A stretch of 5,729 bases of DNA from Bacteroidales bacterium (GCA_008933525.1 WBUV01000228.1:1-5729), one strand, 5' to 3'. Shown: positions 1-5,729, numbered from the stretch's first letter. Numbers and translations are program-made. The notes: generated by a model not told the origin, from the letters alone.

Positions 1-468
1 GATATAATAACCATTTTCAAATCTAAACCGATAGCCCGCATTAAAAAGAAATACGCCAATATTGTCCCTTTCAGCCCTTTCCCAATCTTCACCTACATCG
101 AATACTTTCTTGGTTCTATCGAACTCAGCCAAAAAACCTATATAGGGTTTACTTTGATTATTCCCAACAAAATAGATTATCCCTGCACCTGCAGCAATTC
201 CAGTCATACTGTCGTCATCGTCGACTTCATGAACAATGTAAGAAATAACACCAGCCGATGGAAAGCGGACATGAGTATTAAAAACCAAGTTGCTATTAAT
301 ACCAAACTCAGCGCTAATTAATGGCCCAAACTGAATAAATCCAAGTGGATTAATTGAAAGTGAAAACTTTGAAATGGAGTAAGTCTCATTTGTCTTTACT
401 TGCTGAGCTATACAGAACTCATTAATGGAAATTAAAACAATAGTTAAGATGATCAATATTCTTTTCAT
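1..468 (-). CDS. Partial secreted beta-barrel-like protein (C-terminus beyond left edge)
   Basis: This reading frame starts at the ATG at 468 and stays open for 156 codons to the window edge, so the C-terminus is missing. The N-terminus MKRILIILTIVLISINEFCIAQ is a signal peptide: two basic residues, a hydrophobic core and an 'AQ' end typical of Bacteroidota. The mature part alternates polar and hydrophobic residues with many Gly and aromatics, for example FSLSINPLGFIQFGP, GIAAGAGIIYFVG and NIGVFLFNAGYRFRFENGYYI. That pattern fits beta strands of a small outer-membrane barrel, with acidic loops such as EVDDDDS. An AAAAAAGG stretch just upstream may act as the ribosome site. The gene starts 41 nt after the stop of the PsbP-like gene on the same strand, so the two are probably co-transcribed. 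The specific family and function are not recognised; the barrel assignment is inferred from composition. Confidence 0.72.
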   Translation of the reverse strand, partial: MKRILIILTIVLISINEFCIAQQVKTNETYSISKFSLSINPLGFIQFGPLISAEFGINSNLVFNTHVRFPSAGVISYIVHEVDDDDSMTGIAAGAGIIYFVGNNQSKPYIGFLAEFDRTKKVFDVGEDWERAERDNIGVFLFNAGYRFRFENGYYI

Positions 469-509
469 AACAAACCTTTTTTAAGTTTAACAATATTCCA
501 GATTAATAA

Positions 510-1025
510 CTAGTTATGGATTTTAAACGTAGAAATAACCTCTTCAAAAACTTTAATTTTTGTTTCGAATTCATTGGGTATAAGTTTCGCTTGTATGGTG
601 TATTGCCTAGAACCTTTCTTGAACAAATACATCTTTATTTTCCTAGAACCTGCGTTAGTATTAATATCAAAAACACACCATTTGGTATTCATACCATTAA
701 TAATATCATCTCCTTGCGAATCAATTGGATTTTTCTTGCCGATTCCCATATTTCGCTTAGTAATCTTCATCGCTTCATTTAAAGTCAAAGCACCTGTTGC
801 TCCAGTTGTAATTATTAACAGGTTATTTGAATCTAAGCTATCGCATGCACTCAAAGCACTTACTAATGCATTTTTATCGTAACTAAAAACCCATGATTGA
901 GGAAACTCTATGGAGTAATTCTTATCCTCATTATCATAACGTTTTGTAGACTGACTGTAGCATGAAATAGTATATATACAGATCGATACTATTATGCATG
1001 CAAATAATTGTAGCGTTTTTTTCAT
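510..1025 (-). CDS. Exported PsbP/DcrB-like small protein
   Basis: This encodes 171 residues when started at the ATG at 1025. An in-frame ATG at 1061 would add 12 residues (MNFNIINLKKDK) ahead of what is clearly a signal peptide, so the internal start is preferred. MKKTLQLFACIIVSICIYTISCYSQ is the export signal. Cleavage could be by signal peptidase I near YSQ; TISC is only a poor lipobox, so lipid attachment is doubtful. The mature part begins YDNEDKNYSIEFPQSWVFS (about residues 30-48), the 'y.i.fP..W' opening of PsbP/DcrB/DUF1795-type folds. It ends in EEVISTFKI, like the usual terminal helix of that fold. Such proteins are small periplasmic or surface domains with no enzymatic role known to me. 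It lies divergent from the AraC gene and upstream of the barrel-like gene. Coding status is confident; the fold is tentative. Confidence 0.78.
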   Translation of the reverse strand: MKKTLQLFACIIVSICIYTISCYSQSTKRYDNEDKNYSIEFPQSWVFSYDKNALVSALSACDSLDSNNLLIITTGATGALTLNEAMKITKRNMGIGKKNPIDSQGDDIINGMNTKWCVFDINTNAGSRKIKMYLFKKGSRQYTIQAKLIPNEFETKIKVFEEVISTFKIHN

Positions 1026-1062
1026 TTTATCTTTTTTTAAATTAATGATATTGAAATTCACT

Positions 1063-1076
1063 AGTTAAAAATAACT
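1063..1076. repeat. Short inverted repeat in the divergent intergenic region
   Basis: AGTTA (1063-1067) and TAACT (1072-1076) form a perfect 5-bp inverted repeat with an AAAA loop. It lies about 40 nt upstream of the start of the PsbP-like gene. It is the clearest symmetric element between the divergent genes (1026-1216). The rest of that spacer is AT-rich, and I found no convincing minus-strand promoter box in it. It could be an operator half-site pair or a leader hairpin, or simply chance in AT-rich DNA. Confidence 0.2.
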
Positions 1077-1195
1077 GTATGCCTATTTATTGAATTGTAA
1101 AAATTGGCCAAAAAAAAACGCATTAATTATTTGTAAACAACTTATATTCTGTATATTGATATTGTTTTTTTCATAATCTTTATATACATTTAACT

Positions 1196-1215
1196 AAATA
1201 ACTATTACTTTGAGC
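1196..1215 (+). promoter_or_regulatory. Candidate promoter/operator block before the AraC-family gene
   Basis: The block AAATAnnnATTACTTTGAGC ends one base before the ATG of the regulator. TTACTTTG (1205-1212) matches seven of eight positions of the Bacteroidota -7 consensus TAnnTTTG. No good TTG is seen about 20 bp upstream. The same block, with only the three n positions differing, recurs at 2066-2085 upstream of the antiporter. If it is a -7 element, transcription would begin at or next to the start codon, giving a leaderless or nearly leaderless mRNA. It could instead be a repressor or activator site. Confidence 0.4.
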
Positions 1216-1216
1216 A

Positions 1217-2050
1217 ATGGATTTACTATACAGAAAAGTATTCCCCTGCAAGGAATTATCTAACTTTATTAACTGTTACTACGAGTTTAACGATTATGGA
1301 ATGTTCAAAGGACAGGGAGTTAGAATTCTGAACAATGGCTTCACCGAAATGATTATACAACTGGCAAGTCCTACAATCTTCAATAACAAATCTAGAAAAA
1401 TTGAAAACTCATATAAGACCTCGCTTTCGGGACAATACATCGATAAAATAGTTACAACTACTACTGGTCACACTCATATTATATCGGTTAATTTTAAACC
1501 AGGTGGTATGTACGCAATTTTTGGAATACCTCAATTATATTTTGAATCGGACAATATTAACCTTGCAGATATAGAATTCATTGAGAGCGAAAATCTTTGG
1601 GATGAATTAATGAATTTAAATTCAACAAACAAAAGAATTGAATGTATTGAGAAATACCTGATAAAGCAATATCGAAAAAAGGCCCAGCCAATTGTTGAAA
1701 TGAACTATGCTGCTAATTTAATAAGGGTTCGTAATGGAAACATTCTGATTAGAGAATTAGCAAAGGAACTAAGGATGTCAATCAGAACGTTTAACCGAAG
1801 ATTTAGAACACAAGTTGGAATAACCCCTAAACAGTATTCTGAGGTAATAAGGTTAAACTGCATATGTAACGACTTAATACACTCCAATTCTTCTGATTTG
1901 CTTTATTTAGCAACTAAATATGGGTATTACGACTCCTCTCATCTAATTAATAGTTTCAAGAAATTTTTATTTATTACACCTAAGGAATTAATTGATTACA
2001 AACTACCTAATGGCGACTATACCGAAAAAATTACAATAATCGATCAATAA
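1217..2050 (+). CDS. AraC-family transcriptional regulator
   Basis: This 277-residue cytoplasmic DNA-binding protein has two parts. Residues 1 to about 130 resemble the N-terminal domain (DUF6597-like) common in Bacteroidota AraC proteins, with a start typical of that domain (LYRKVFPCKELSNFINCYYEF) and VNFKPGGMYAIFGIP at 91-105. Residues about 165-262 are the double helix-turn-helix AraC domain. The first HTH is ILIRELAKELRMSIRTFNRRF (176-196) followed by GITPKQY; the second is DLLYLATKYGYYDSSHLINSF (227-247) followed by ITPKEL. The glycine usual before the second 'xSP/TP' is Phe252 (FKKFLFITP), a mild deviation. The 1217 start fits the normal family N-terminus, although no good Shine-Dalgarno precedes it. 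The antiporter gene follows 74 nt downstream on the same strand, with its own candidate promoter in the gap. The ligand and targets are unknown; control of the antiporter is an inference from position and the shared upstream block. Confidence 0.93.
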   Translation: MDLLYRKVFPCKELSNFINCYYEFNDYGMFKGQGVRILNNGFTEMIIQLASPTIFNNKSRKIENSYKTSLSGQYIDKIVTTTTGHTHIISVNFKPGGMYAIFGIPQLYFESDNINLADIEFIESENLWDELMNLNSTNKRIECIEKYLIKQYRKKAQPIVEMNYAANLIRVRNGNILIRELAKELRMSIRTFNRRFRTQVGITPKQYSEVIRLNCICNDLIHSNSSDLLYLATKYGYYDSSHLINSFKKFLFITPKELIDYKLPNGDYTEKITIIDQ

Positions 2051-2085
2051 TTGCTGAATTAAAGGAAATACAAATTACTTTGAGC
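2051..2085 (+). promoter_or_regulatory. Candidate promoter of the antiporter gene
   Basis: TTG (2051-2053) as the -33 element is followed 21-22 bp later by TTACTTTG (2075-2082), a one-mismatch Bacteroidota -7 box. Transcription would start near 2088-2091, giving a leader of about 35 nt. The leader contains AGGTGA (2106-2111) and AGAG (2117-2120) as weak ribosome-binding options before the ATG at 2125. The -7 part lies in a block (2066-2085) also found before the AraC gene. The antiporter therefore probably has its own transcript, although readthrough from the regulator is possible. Confidence 0.5.
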
Positions 2086-2124
2086 TATATTTAGTGCTAA
2101 AATCTAGGTGAACTATAGAGCAGT

Positions 2125-4110
2125 ATGGAACTTTCTTTACTAAAGGATATTGTCATAATTTTCGCCCTTTCGACCCTTGTAAATCTTATTTTCACAAGAA
2201 TTAAGATTCCAACTGTTGTTGGATACTTAATGACAGGAATTATTGCAGGTCCTCACCTACTGGGTCTGGTTCATACTGAGCATCAAATTGAATTACTTGC
2301 AGAAATTGGCGTGATACTTCTCCTTTTTACCATTGGCATGGAGTTCTCGCTCAAACATCTTCTTAAAATTAGGCGCATTGTTTTTTTTGGAGGATTAATT
2401 CAGGTTACCCTTACAGCGGGGATTTTCTACTTAGTCTCCACGTTCTATGATCTCGACTGGCATTCTGGGCTTTTTATTGGGTTTTTAGTAGCTCTCAGTA
2501 GTTCAGCGCTTGTACTGAAGCTATTACAGGAGCGTTCCGAATTAACATCAAACTACGGGCGTACAACACTTGGAATACTTATTTTTCAGGATTTAATGCT
2601 TGTTCCCCTACTCCTTTTTACAAATTTACTTGGCAATAAGGAGGTTGATTTATCAAGAGAATTTATTGTGTTATCAATTAAAGCAGTTATAATAATAGGA
2701 GTTGTTTATGCCGGCAACAAATGGCTTTTCCCAAAACTATTACATCATATTGCGCTAAGTAAAAATCAGGAGCTTTTCCTGATGAGTATTTTACTAATAT
2801 GCCTTTCAGTTGCACTTCTTACCTCGCAAATGGGAATGTCGCTTGCGTTTGGGGCATTCCTTGCGGGTTTAATGATTTCGGAGTCGCACTATAGCCACAA
2901 CGCCTTCTCCAACCTTATCCCATTCAAGGACACCTTCACCAGCTTCTTCTTTGTATCGATTGGTATGCTGTTGGATTTAGGTTTTGTAATTGATAATTTT
3001 CCAATTGTTCTTCTTAGTGTATTCCTTGTTATTTCAATAAAATCGATAATTGGAGCGTTTACAGGATTTATCCTAGGTCATACTTTCCGAGGATTTGTGG
3101 TAATTGGTATTGCACTTAGCCAGGTTGGTGAGTTCTCGTTTATTCTGGCAAAAATTGGCGTAAACAATTCCATTATCACAAACTATTACTACCAATTATT
3201 CTTGGCAGTAGCAGTAATTACAATGGCTTTAGCCCCATTTTTGATGAGAGTATCGCTTCCTTTTGCAAACCTGCTACTCAAATTTAACCTCCCCAAGTTT
3301 TTAGTTGATGGACTATTCCCTCTCAAGGAGATGGAGATTCCGAACTTTAAAAACCATTTGGTGATAATAGGTAAAGATGCCAGTGCGCTTAAATTATCGA
3401 AAATGGCAAAAAACAGCAATATTCAGCATATTTCCATAATATTCGATCCGCTCACGGCAAAGGAGAAAATTGATAGCGGCGACACTGTTATCTACGGAGA
3501 TGCAGTAAATGAACCCATTCTAATGAAAGCGCATGTAGACATGGCCAATGTGGTGGTTGTTTCCGTGGGTAGTCTTATTCCTTGTATGGCAATTATTGAG
3601 AGAGTTAGAAGTATCAATAAGAAGGTGTACATTATTGCCCGCACTAAGTATATTGCTAATGTTAAGCAGCTATATGAAATTGGCGCAAATCAGGTTTTTC
3701 CAGAAAAGTTTGAAATTGCCATAGATCTTTTCAACAGGATTCTTGTAAACAAACTTTACCCTCATAGGGAAGTTAACCGAATCTTAACTCATATACGAAG
3801 CGCAAATCTTGGTGTTTACTCGGAAATGGACATTGTTAATCAGCCCACAATTCTCGATGAGCTACCAAATATGAATATCACCGCAATAAAAGTTGATTCA
3901 AACTCGCAACTCGATGGTGTTAGCCTTGCAAACAGCCAACTTCGCAACAAAACTGGGGTAACACTGCTTGCGATTAAGCGGGGCAACGAAATTATTGAAC
4001 ACCCATCGCCAACAACAATGTTCACAGGAAACGATATTGTTTACGTTCTTGGAAATCCGGAACAGGTGAACATGGCCATTGAACAATTCACAAAAGAAGA
4101 AGCCAACTAA
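2125..4110 (+). CDS. KefB-type monovalent cation:proton antiporter with RCK (TrkA) domains
   Basis: This 661-residue inner-membrane protein belongs to the CPA2 family (KefB/KefC/YbaL-like), which exchanges K+ or Na+ for protons. Residues 1 to about 385 are a run of hydrophobic segments with family hallmarks: IPTVVGYLMTGIIAGP (28-43), ALSSSALVLKLL (123-134), the FQD ion-site motif (154-156), GMSLAFGAFLAGLMISES (237-254), FFFVSIGM (274-281) and GEFSFIL (335-341). Residues about 408-530 are an RCK_N/TrkA-N domain, and about 560-655 a TrkA_C domain with the characteristic LRNKTGVTLLAIKRG (606-620) and GNDIVYVLG (635-643). The length is normal for the KefB type. The RCK Rossmann loop reads VIIGKDASA (413-421) instead of GxGxxG, so nucleotide sensing may be lost. 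GDA (458-460) is kept. The stop codon lies in a hairpin shared with the convergent cold-shock gene. The ion is not determinable here, and glutathione gating as in E. coli KefC cannot be assumed. Confidence 0.94.
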   Translation: MELSLLKDIVIIFALSTLVNLIFTRIKIPTVVGYLMTGIIAGPHLLGLVHTEHQIELLAEIGVILLLFTIGMEFSLKHLLKIRRIVFFGGLIQVTLTAGIFYLVSTFYDLDWHSGLFIGFLVALSSSALVLKLLQERSELTSNYGRTTLGILIFQDLMLVPLLLFTNLLGNKEVDLSREFIVLSIKAVIIIGVVYAGNKWLFPKLLHHIALSKNQELFLMSILLICLSVALLTSQMGMSLAFGAFLAGLMISESHYSHNAFSNLIPFKDTFTSFFFVSIGMLLDLGFVIDNFPIVLLSVFLVISIKSIIGAFTGFILGHTFRGFVVIGIALSQVGEFSFILAKIGVNNSIITNYYYQLFLAVAVITMALAPFLMRVSLPFANLLLKFNLPKFLVDGLFPLKEMEIPNFKNHLVIIGKDASALKLSKMAKNSNIQHISIIFDPLTAKEKIDSGDTVIYGDAVNEPILMKAHVDMANVVVVSVGSLIPCMAIIERVRSINKKVYIIARTKYIANVKQLYEIGANQVFPEKFEIAIDLFNRILVNKLYPHREVNRILTHIRSANLGVYSEMDIVNQPTILDELPNMNITAIKVDSNSQLDGVSLANSQLRNKTGVTLLAIKRGNEIIEHPSPTTMFTGNDIVYVLGNPEQVNMAIEQFTKEEAN

Positions 4111-4119
4111 ACAGTTGGC
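4102..4119. terminator. Probable bidirectional terminator overlapping both stop codons
   Basis: GCCAACT (4102-4108) and AGTTGGC (4113-4119) form a perfect 7-bp stem with the loop AAAC. On the minus strand it is followed at once by the U-rich TTCTTCTTTTG, a good intrinsic terminator for the cold-shock gene. On the plus strand it is followed by CCTTCTCCTTTAT, a weaker pyrimidine tract for the antiporter transcript. The stem includes the last antiporter codons (Ala-Asn and part of the stop) and the last codons of the cold-shock gene. Confidence 0.6.
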
Positions 4120-4577
4120 CCTTCTCCTTTATAAAGTTTAACGCCTACGGCATTAAGTCCCTTCAATCCACGTTCGGTTTCAAAGGTAACCTTGTCGCCT
4201 TCCTGTATATCGTCCAAAAAGTTATTGATGTGGACAAAAATACTGTCGTTATTGTTAATATCTCTGATAAATCCGAATCCTTTAGACTTATTGAAATTGG
4301 TTAAAACGCCTATGCGTTCAGTAACAATTGGCGCTAAATCGTCCTGCTTTGCCACACCAATTTGAATATCCTCTACGTTAATTTTTTCCTTTTTGCTGGG
4401 ATCGGGCGGAGTATCGGTAATATTTCCGAACTCATCAACGTAAGCAATCATATCATCCAGACTCTTTCCACCCTTGTTTGCCTTACGCTCCTCTTTCTTT
4501 TGAAGTTTGTCCTGCTGTTTTTTTATTCGTTTTTTCTCATTTTCACGTTTGTTGAACGATTCCTGCGATCTTCCCAT
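4107..4577 (-). CDS. Cold-shock-domain protein with lysine-rich N-terminal extension
   Basis: This encodes a 156-residue RNA- or single-stranded-DNA-binding protein. The C-terminal part (about 86-149) is a cold-shock OB-fold with RNP1 KGFGFI (99-104) and RNP2 IFVHI (113-117). These aromatic residues stack on nucleic-acid bases and are all present. Residues 1-38 are a highly charged, probably helical Lys/Glu/Gln stretch (NEKKRIKKQQDKLQKKEERK). A linker, LDDMIAYVDEFGNITDTPPDP (40-60), follows. Classical CspA proteins are only about 70 residues, so more than half of this protein is extension; I recall this architecture as common in Bacteroidota. The ATG at 4577 gives the family-typical MGRSQESFNK start. 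A weak purine stretch (AAGTAAAG) precedes it. The gene has a strong promoter and a long structured leader (4578-4707). Its end overlaps the antiporter stop by 4 bp. It probably acts as an RNA chaperone; cold induction is inferred, not shown. Confidence 0.93.
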   Translation of the reverse strand: MGRSQESFNKRENEKKRIKKQQDKLQKKEERKANKGGKSLDDMIAYVDEFGNITDTPPDPSKKEKINVEDIQIGVAKQDDLAPIVTERIGVLTNFNKSKGFGFIRDINNNDSIFVHINNFLDDIQEGDKVTFETERGLKGLNAVGVKLYKGEGPTV

Positions 4578-4707
4578 ACTTTACTTAAATTGTTAGTTGA
4601 TAAATTAATACCGGGAAAAATGTAAAAATAGACTTAAACTAAACGAATAAATACGAAGAACTACAGGCTAATTGCAGACTATGAATTCAGTGCGTTCATT
4701 TTTCCCT
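4578..4707 (-). promoter_or_regulatory. Long structured 5' leader of the cold-shock gene
   Basis: The predicted start near 4705-4709 gives a leader of about 130 nt. Read as RNA, it begins GGGAAAAAUG (4706-4697), which is perfectly complementary to CAUUUUUCCC (4622-4613) 74 nt later. A six-codon reading frame, MNALNS (4699-4679), starts inside the first arm, preceded by AAGGGA. Inside the loop, CUGCA/UGUAG can form a small 5-bp hairpin with one G-U pair. Long leaders that refold with temperature are known for E. coli cspA; that this one does so is inference. I found no other gene in this gap. Confidence 0.5.
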
Positions 4708-4712
4708 TGTGG

Positions 4713-4743
4713 CAAAGATACATAAAAATAACCGATACCACAA
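4713..4743 (-). promoter_or_regulatory. Promoter of the cold-shock gene (Bacteroidota -33/-7 type)
   Basis: On the minus strand, TTG (4743-4741) is followed by a 20-bp spacer and then TATCTTTG (4720-4713), a perfect match to the Bacteroidota -7 consensus TAnnTTTG. Transcription should start a few bases after it, around 4705-4709. This is the best promoter in the window. It begins only about 26 bp after the stop codon of the SUMF1-fold gene, so the cold-shock gene need not depend on readthrough from upstream. Confidence 0.75.
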
Positions 4744-4768
4744 TAAAGCATCAAATGCACCAAACTAT

Positions 4769-5560
4769 TTACTCAACAACCTCCATCACAACCCTAAATC
4801 CAACAAAAGGGCTTGGGGCTTTGTAGTCCTGACTTTTATTGATATGGCTCTCCTCCTGCGTATTTCCCCAGCCACCGCCTTTAACCTTATCGTCGCTAGT
4901 TTGCTCGGCTACGTTGCCAATAATATCGAAAAGACCTAATTTATTGGGCTTAAAACTACCTACTACCGCGGCAAAAGGTGAACCATCAAAAAAAGAGTCC
5001 AAATGATTCTTTGAGTAATCAAAAATTACAAGGTTGGCCAGTGGTATAACTTTGCCTTTCTTATCCAGATAGTAAGGAACTGCATTATCCCAAGGTAGCG
5101 GTATTCCGGGTAGCGGGCTTGCAAACTCCAACCACTCCTTCTCGTTAGGTAATCGAAACTTAACCTTTCCGAATTTCTTCTCCTTTAAAGTGGAATACTG
5201 CGCTGTAAGCCATTCGCAGTATTTATCCATAGCCTCTTTACTAACATTTACAACAGGATGCTTACCATATGCAGGATGTGCGTGGTAATCCCTTTCGAAT
5301 GGGGAGTTATATGCATACGTAAAACCCTTTGTCCAAAGAGCAGAATCGGGTTTTAGCGCTTGGTAATCCTCAGCCTTAAGTGTTGGGTAAACACTCTGCA
5401 AAAACGTCTTGTACTCCTTATTGGTAACCTCGTAGGCCGATACATAAAGGTTATTGGAGAATTTTACATAGTTATCCTCGTTAATAACAGGTTTGCTCTT
5501 CTGCGCATTGGATGCTAGGCAAACAGAAAGTAGTAAAGCTAGGGTTAATGTCTGTTTCAT
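4769..5560 (-). CDS. Secreted SUMF1/FGE-fold protein, probably non-catalytic
   Basis: This 263-residue exported protein starts at the ATG at 5560. A more upstream in-frame ATG (5635) would bury the signal peptide behind 25 extra residues and is rejected. MKQTLTLALLLSVCLASNAQ is a signal peptide with probable cleavage after SNA or AQ. The rest has the formylglycine-generating-enzyme (SUMF1) fold markers in order: YEVTNKEYKTFL (43-54), HPVVNVSKEAMDKYCEWL (101-118), FRLPNEKEWLEFA (135-147), LGLFDIIGNVAEQ (208-220), KGGGWGN (227-233) and FVGFRVV (252-258). True FGE enzymes carry two active-site cysteines between the GGSW-like motif and the GFR motif; none is present here, so sulfatase activation is unlikely. 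GNVAEQ also departs from the usual GNVWEW or GNVAEW. In Bacteroidota this fold is reused in surface proteins such as the gliding/T9SS lipoproteins GldK and GldJ, but this one is shorter and has no convincing lipobox. Its role is unknown. Confidence 0.88.
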   Translation of the reverse strand: MKQTLTLALLLSVCLASNAQKSKPVINEDNYVKFSNNLYVSAYEVTNKEYKTFLQSVYPTLKAEDYQALKPDSALWTKGFTYAYNSPFERDYHAHPAYGKHPVVNVSKEAMDKYCEWLTAQYSTLKEKKFGKVKFRLPNEKEWLEFASPLPGIPLPWDNAVPYYLDKKGKVIPLANLVIFDYSKNHLDSFFDGSPFAAVVGSFKPNKLGLFDIIGNVAEQTSDDKVKGGGWGNTQEESHINKSQDYKAPSPFVGFRVVMEVVE

Positions 5561-5729
5561 AGGTTTAGTTTTCTGGTAAAAACGTATTTTATTGTAGTTT
5601 ATTTTAAAAGTAGTAATTCTGAATCGATTTGGCAAATTGCAAAAGCATTGGTTAATAATTGCGATTTATCTGGAATTTCATAGGGTCTGAGAGCAGTATT
5701 TTAGGTGCAACGAAATCTAAGAATTAGCC
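5561..5729. other. Upstream region of the SUMF1-fold gene, no gene seen
   Basis: All three minus-strand frames entering from the right edge hit a stop within about 30 bases, and no plausible plus-strand start was found. It presumably carries the promoter of the SUMF1-fold gene. TGCTTTTG (5647-5640, minus) is one mismatch from the -7 consensus but has no matching -33 TTG, so the promoter is not assigned. Confidence 0.4.

Noticed and set aside
516..882. Plus-strand open frames opposite the PsbP-like gene
   Set aside because: They have no domain or ribosome site, and the minus-strand frame has a signal peptide and a fold signature.
1026..1061. Longer N-terminus for the PsbP-like protein from an ATG at 1061
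   Set aside because: It would place 12 residues in front of a clear signal peptide; the MKKTLQLF start at 1025 is the better choice.
509..1067. ACTAGTTA occurring at 509-516 and 1060-1067, flanking the PsbP-like gene like a target-site duplication
   Set aside because: Only 8 AT-rich bases match, the flanks show no terminal inverted repeats, and the gene is not transposase-like; chance is the simpler explanation.
1138..1146. TATAAGTTG (minus) as a promoter for the PsbP-like gene
   Set aside because: It does not fit TAnnTTTG in spacing, and no -33 TTG is present upstream.
4748..4758. GCATCAAATGC hairpin after the SUMF1-fold gene as a terminator
   Set aside because: The stem is only 4 bp with a 3-nt loop and a poor T tract, so it is too weak to call.
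4709..4939. Plus-strand open frame of 76 codons overlapping the SUMF1-fold gene and the cold-shock promoter
   Set aside because: It is antisense to a well-supported gene, has no recognisable domain, and its start lies in the promoter of the opposite-strand gene.
5561..5635. Longer N-terminus for the SUMF1-fold protein from an ATG at 5635
   Set aside because: It would add 25 non-hydrophobic residues ahead of the MKQTLTLALLL signal peptide.
5640..5647. TGCTTTTG (minus) as the -7 box of the SUMF1-fold gene
   Set aside because: The second base of the consensus is wrong and no TTG is found at the expected -33 distance.

Overview
The window looks like chromosomal DNA from a member of the Bacteroidota, probably a Bacteroidales or Marinilabiliales-type organism. 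This is inferred from the low G+C content and a textbook Bacteroidota promoter (-33 TTG, 20-bp spacer, -7 TATCTTTG) at 4713-4743. Further support comes from secreted proteins whose signal peptides end in 'AQ', weak Shine-Dalgarno sequences, and a cold-shock protein with the lysine-rich N-terminal extension seen in this phylum. There is no rRNA, tRNA, CRISPR array, transposase or phage gene.

Layout. 1-1025 (minus): two small exported proteins, probably one transcription unit. The upstream gene (510-1025) encodes a PsbP/DcrB-like protein; the downstream gene encodes an outer-membrane beta-barrel-like protein cut off by the left edge. 1026-1216: a divergent, AT-rich intergenic region. 1217-2050 (plus): an AraC-family regulator. 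2125-4110 (plus): a KefB-type cation:proton antiporter with C-terminal RCK domains. 4107-4577 (minus): a cold-shock-domain protein converging on the antiporter, with overlapping stop codons inside a shared hairpin. 4578-4707: the long mRNA leader of the cold-shock gene. 4769-5560 (minus): a secreted SUMF1/FGE-fold protein without the catalytic cysteines. 5561-5729: non-coding as far as can be seen.

How the parts may work together. The AraC gene and the antiporter gene share a nearly identical 20-bp block (AAATANNNATTACTTTGAGC) upstream, which suggests the same promoter class or a common operator. The regulator could therefore act on itself and on the antiporter, but no ligand can be inferred. 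The antiporter keeps its membrane core motifs, while its RCK domain has lost the GxGxxG nucleotide-binding loop. The cold-shock gene has a strong promoter and a roughly 130-nt leader. Its predicted 5' end forms a perfect 10-bp inverted repeat with a segment 74 nt downstream and covers a six-codon upstream reading frame, reminiscent of structured cspA-type leaders.

I see no clear new multi-gene system. The most distinctive items are the cold-shock leader, the stop-codon-overlapping hairpin, the repeated promoter block and the degenerate RCK loop.
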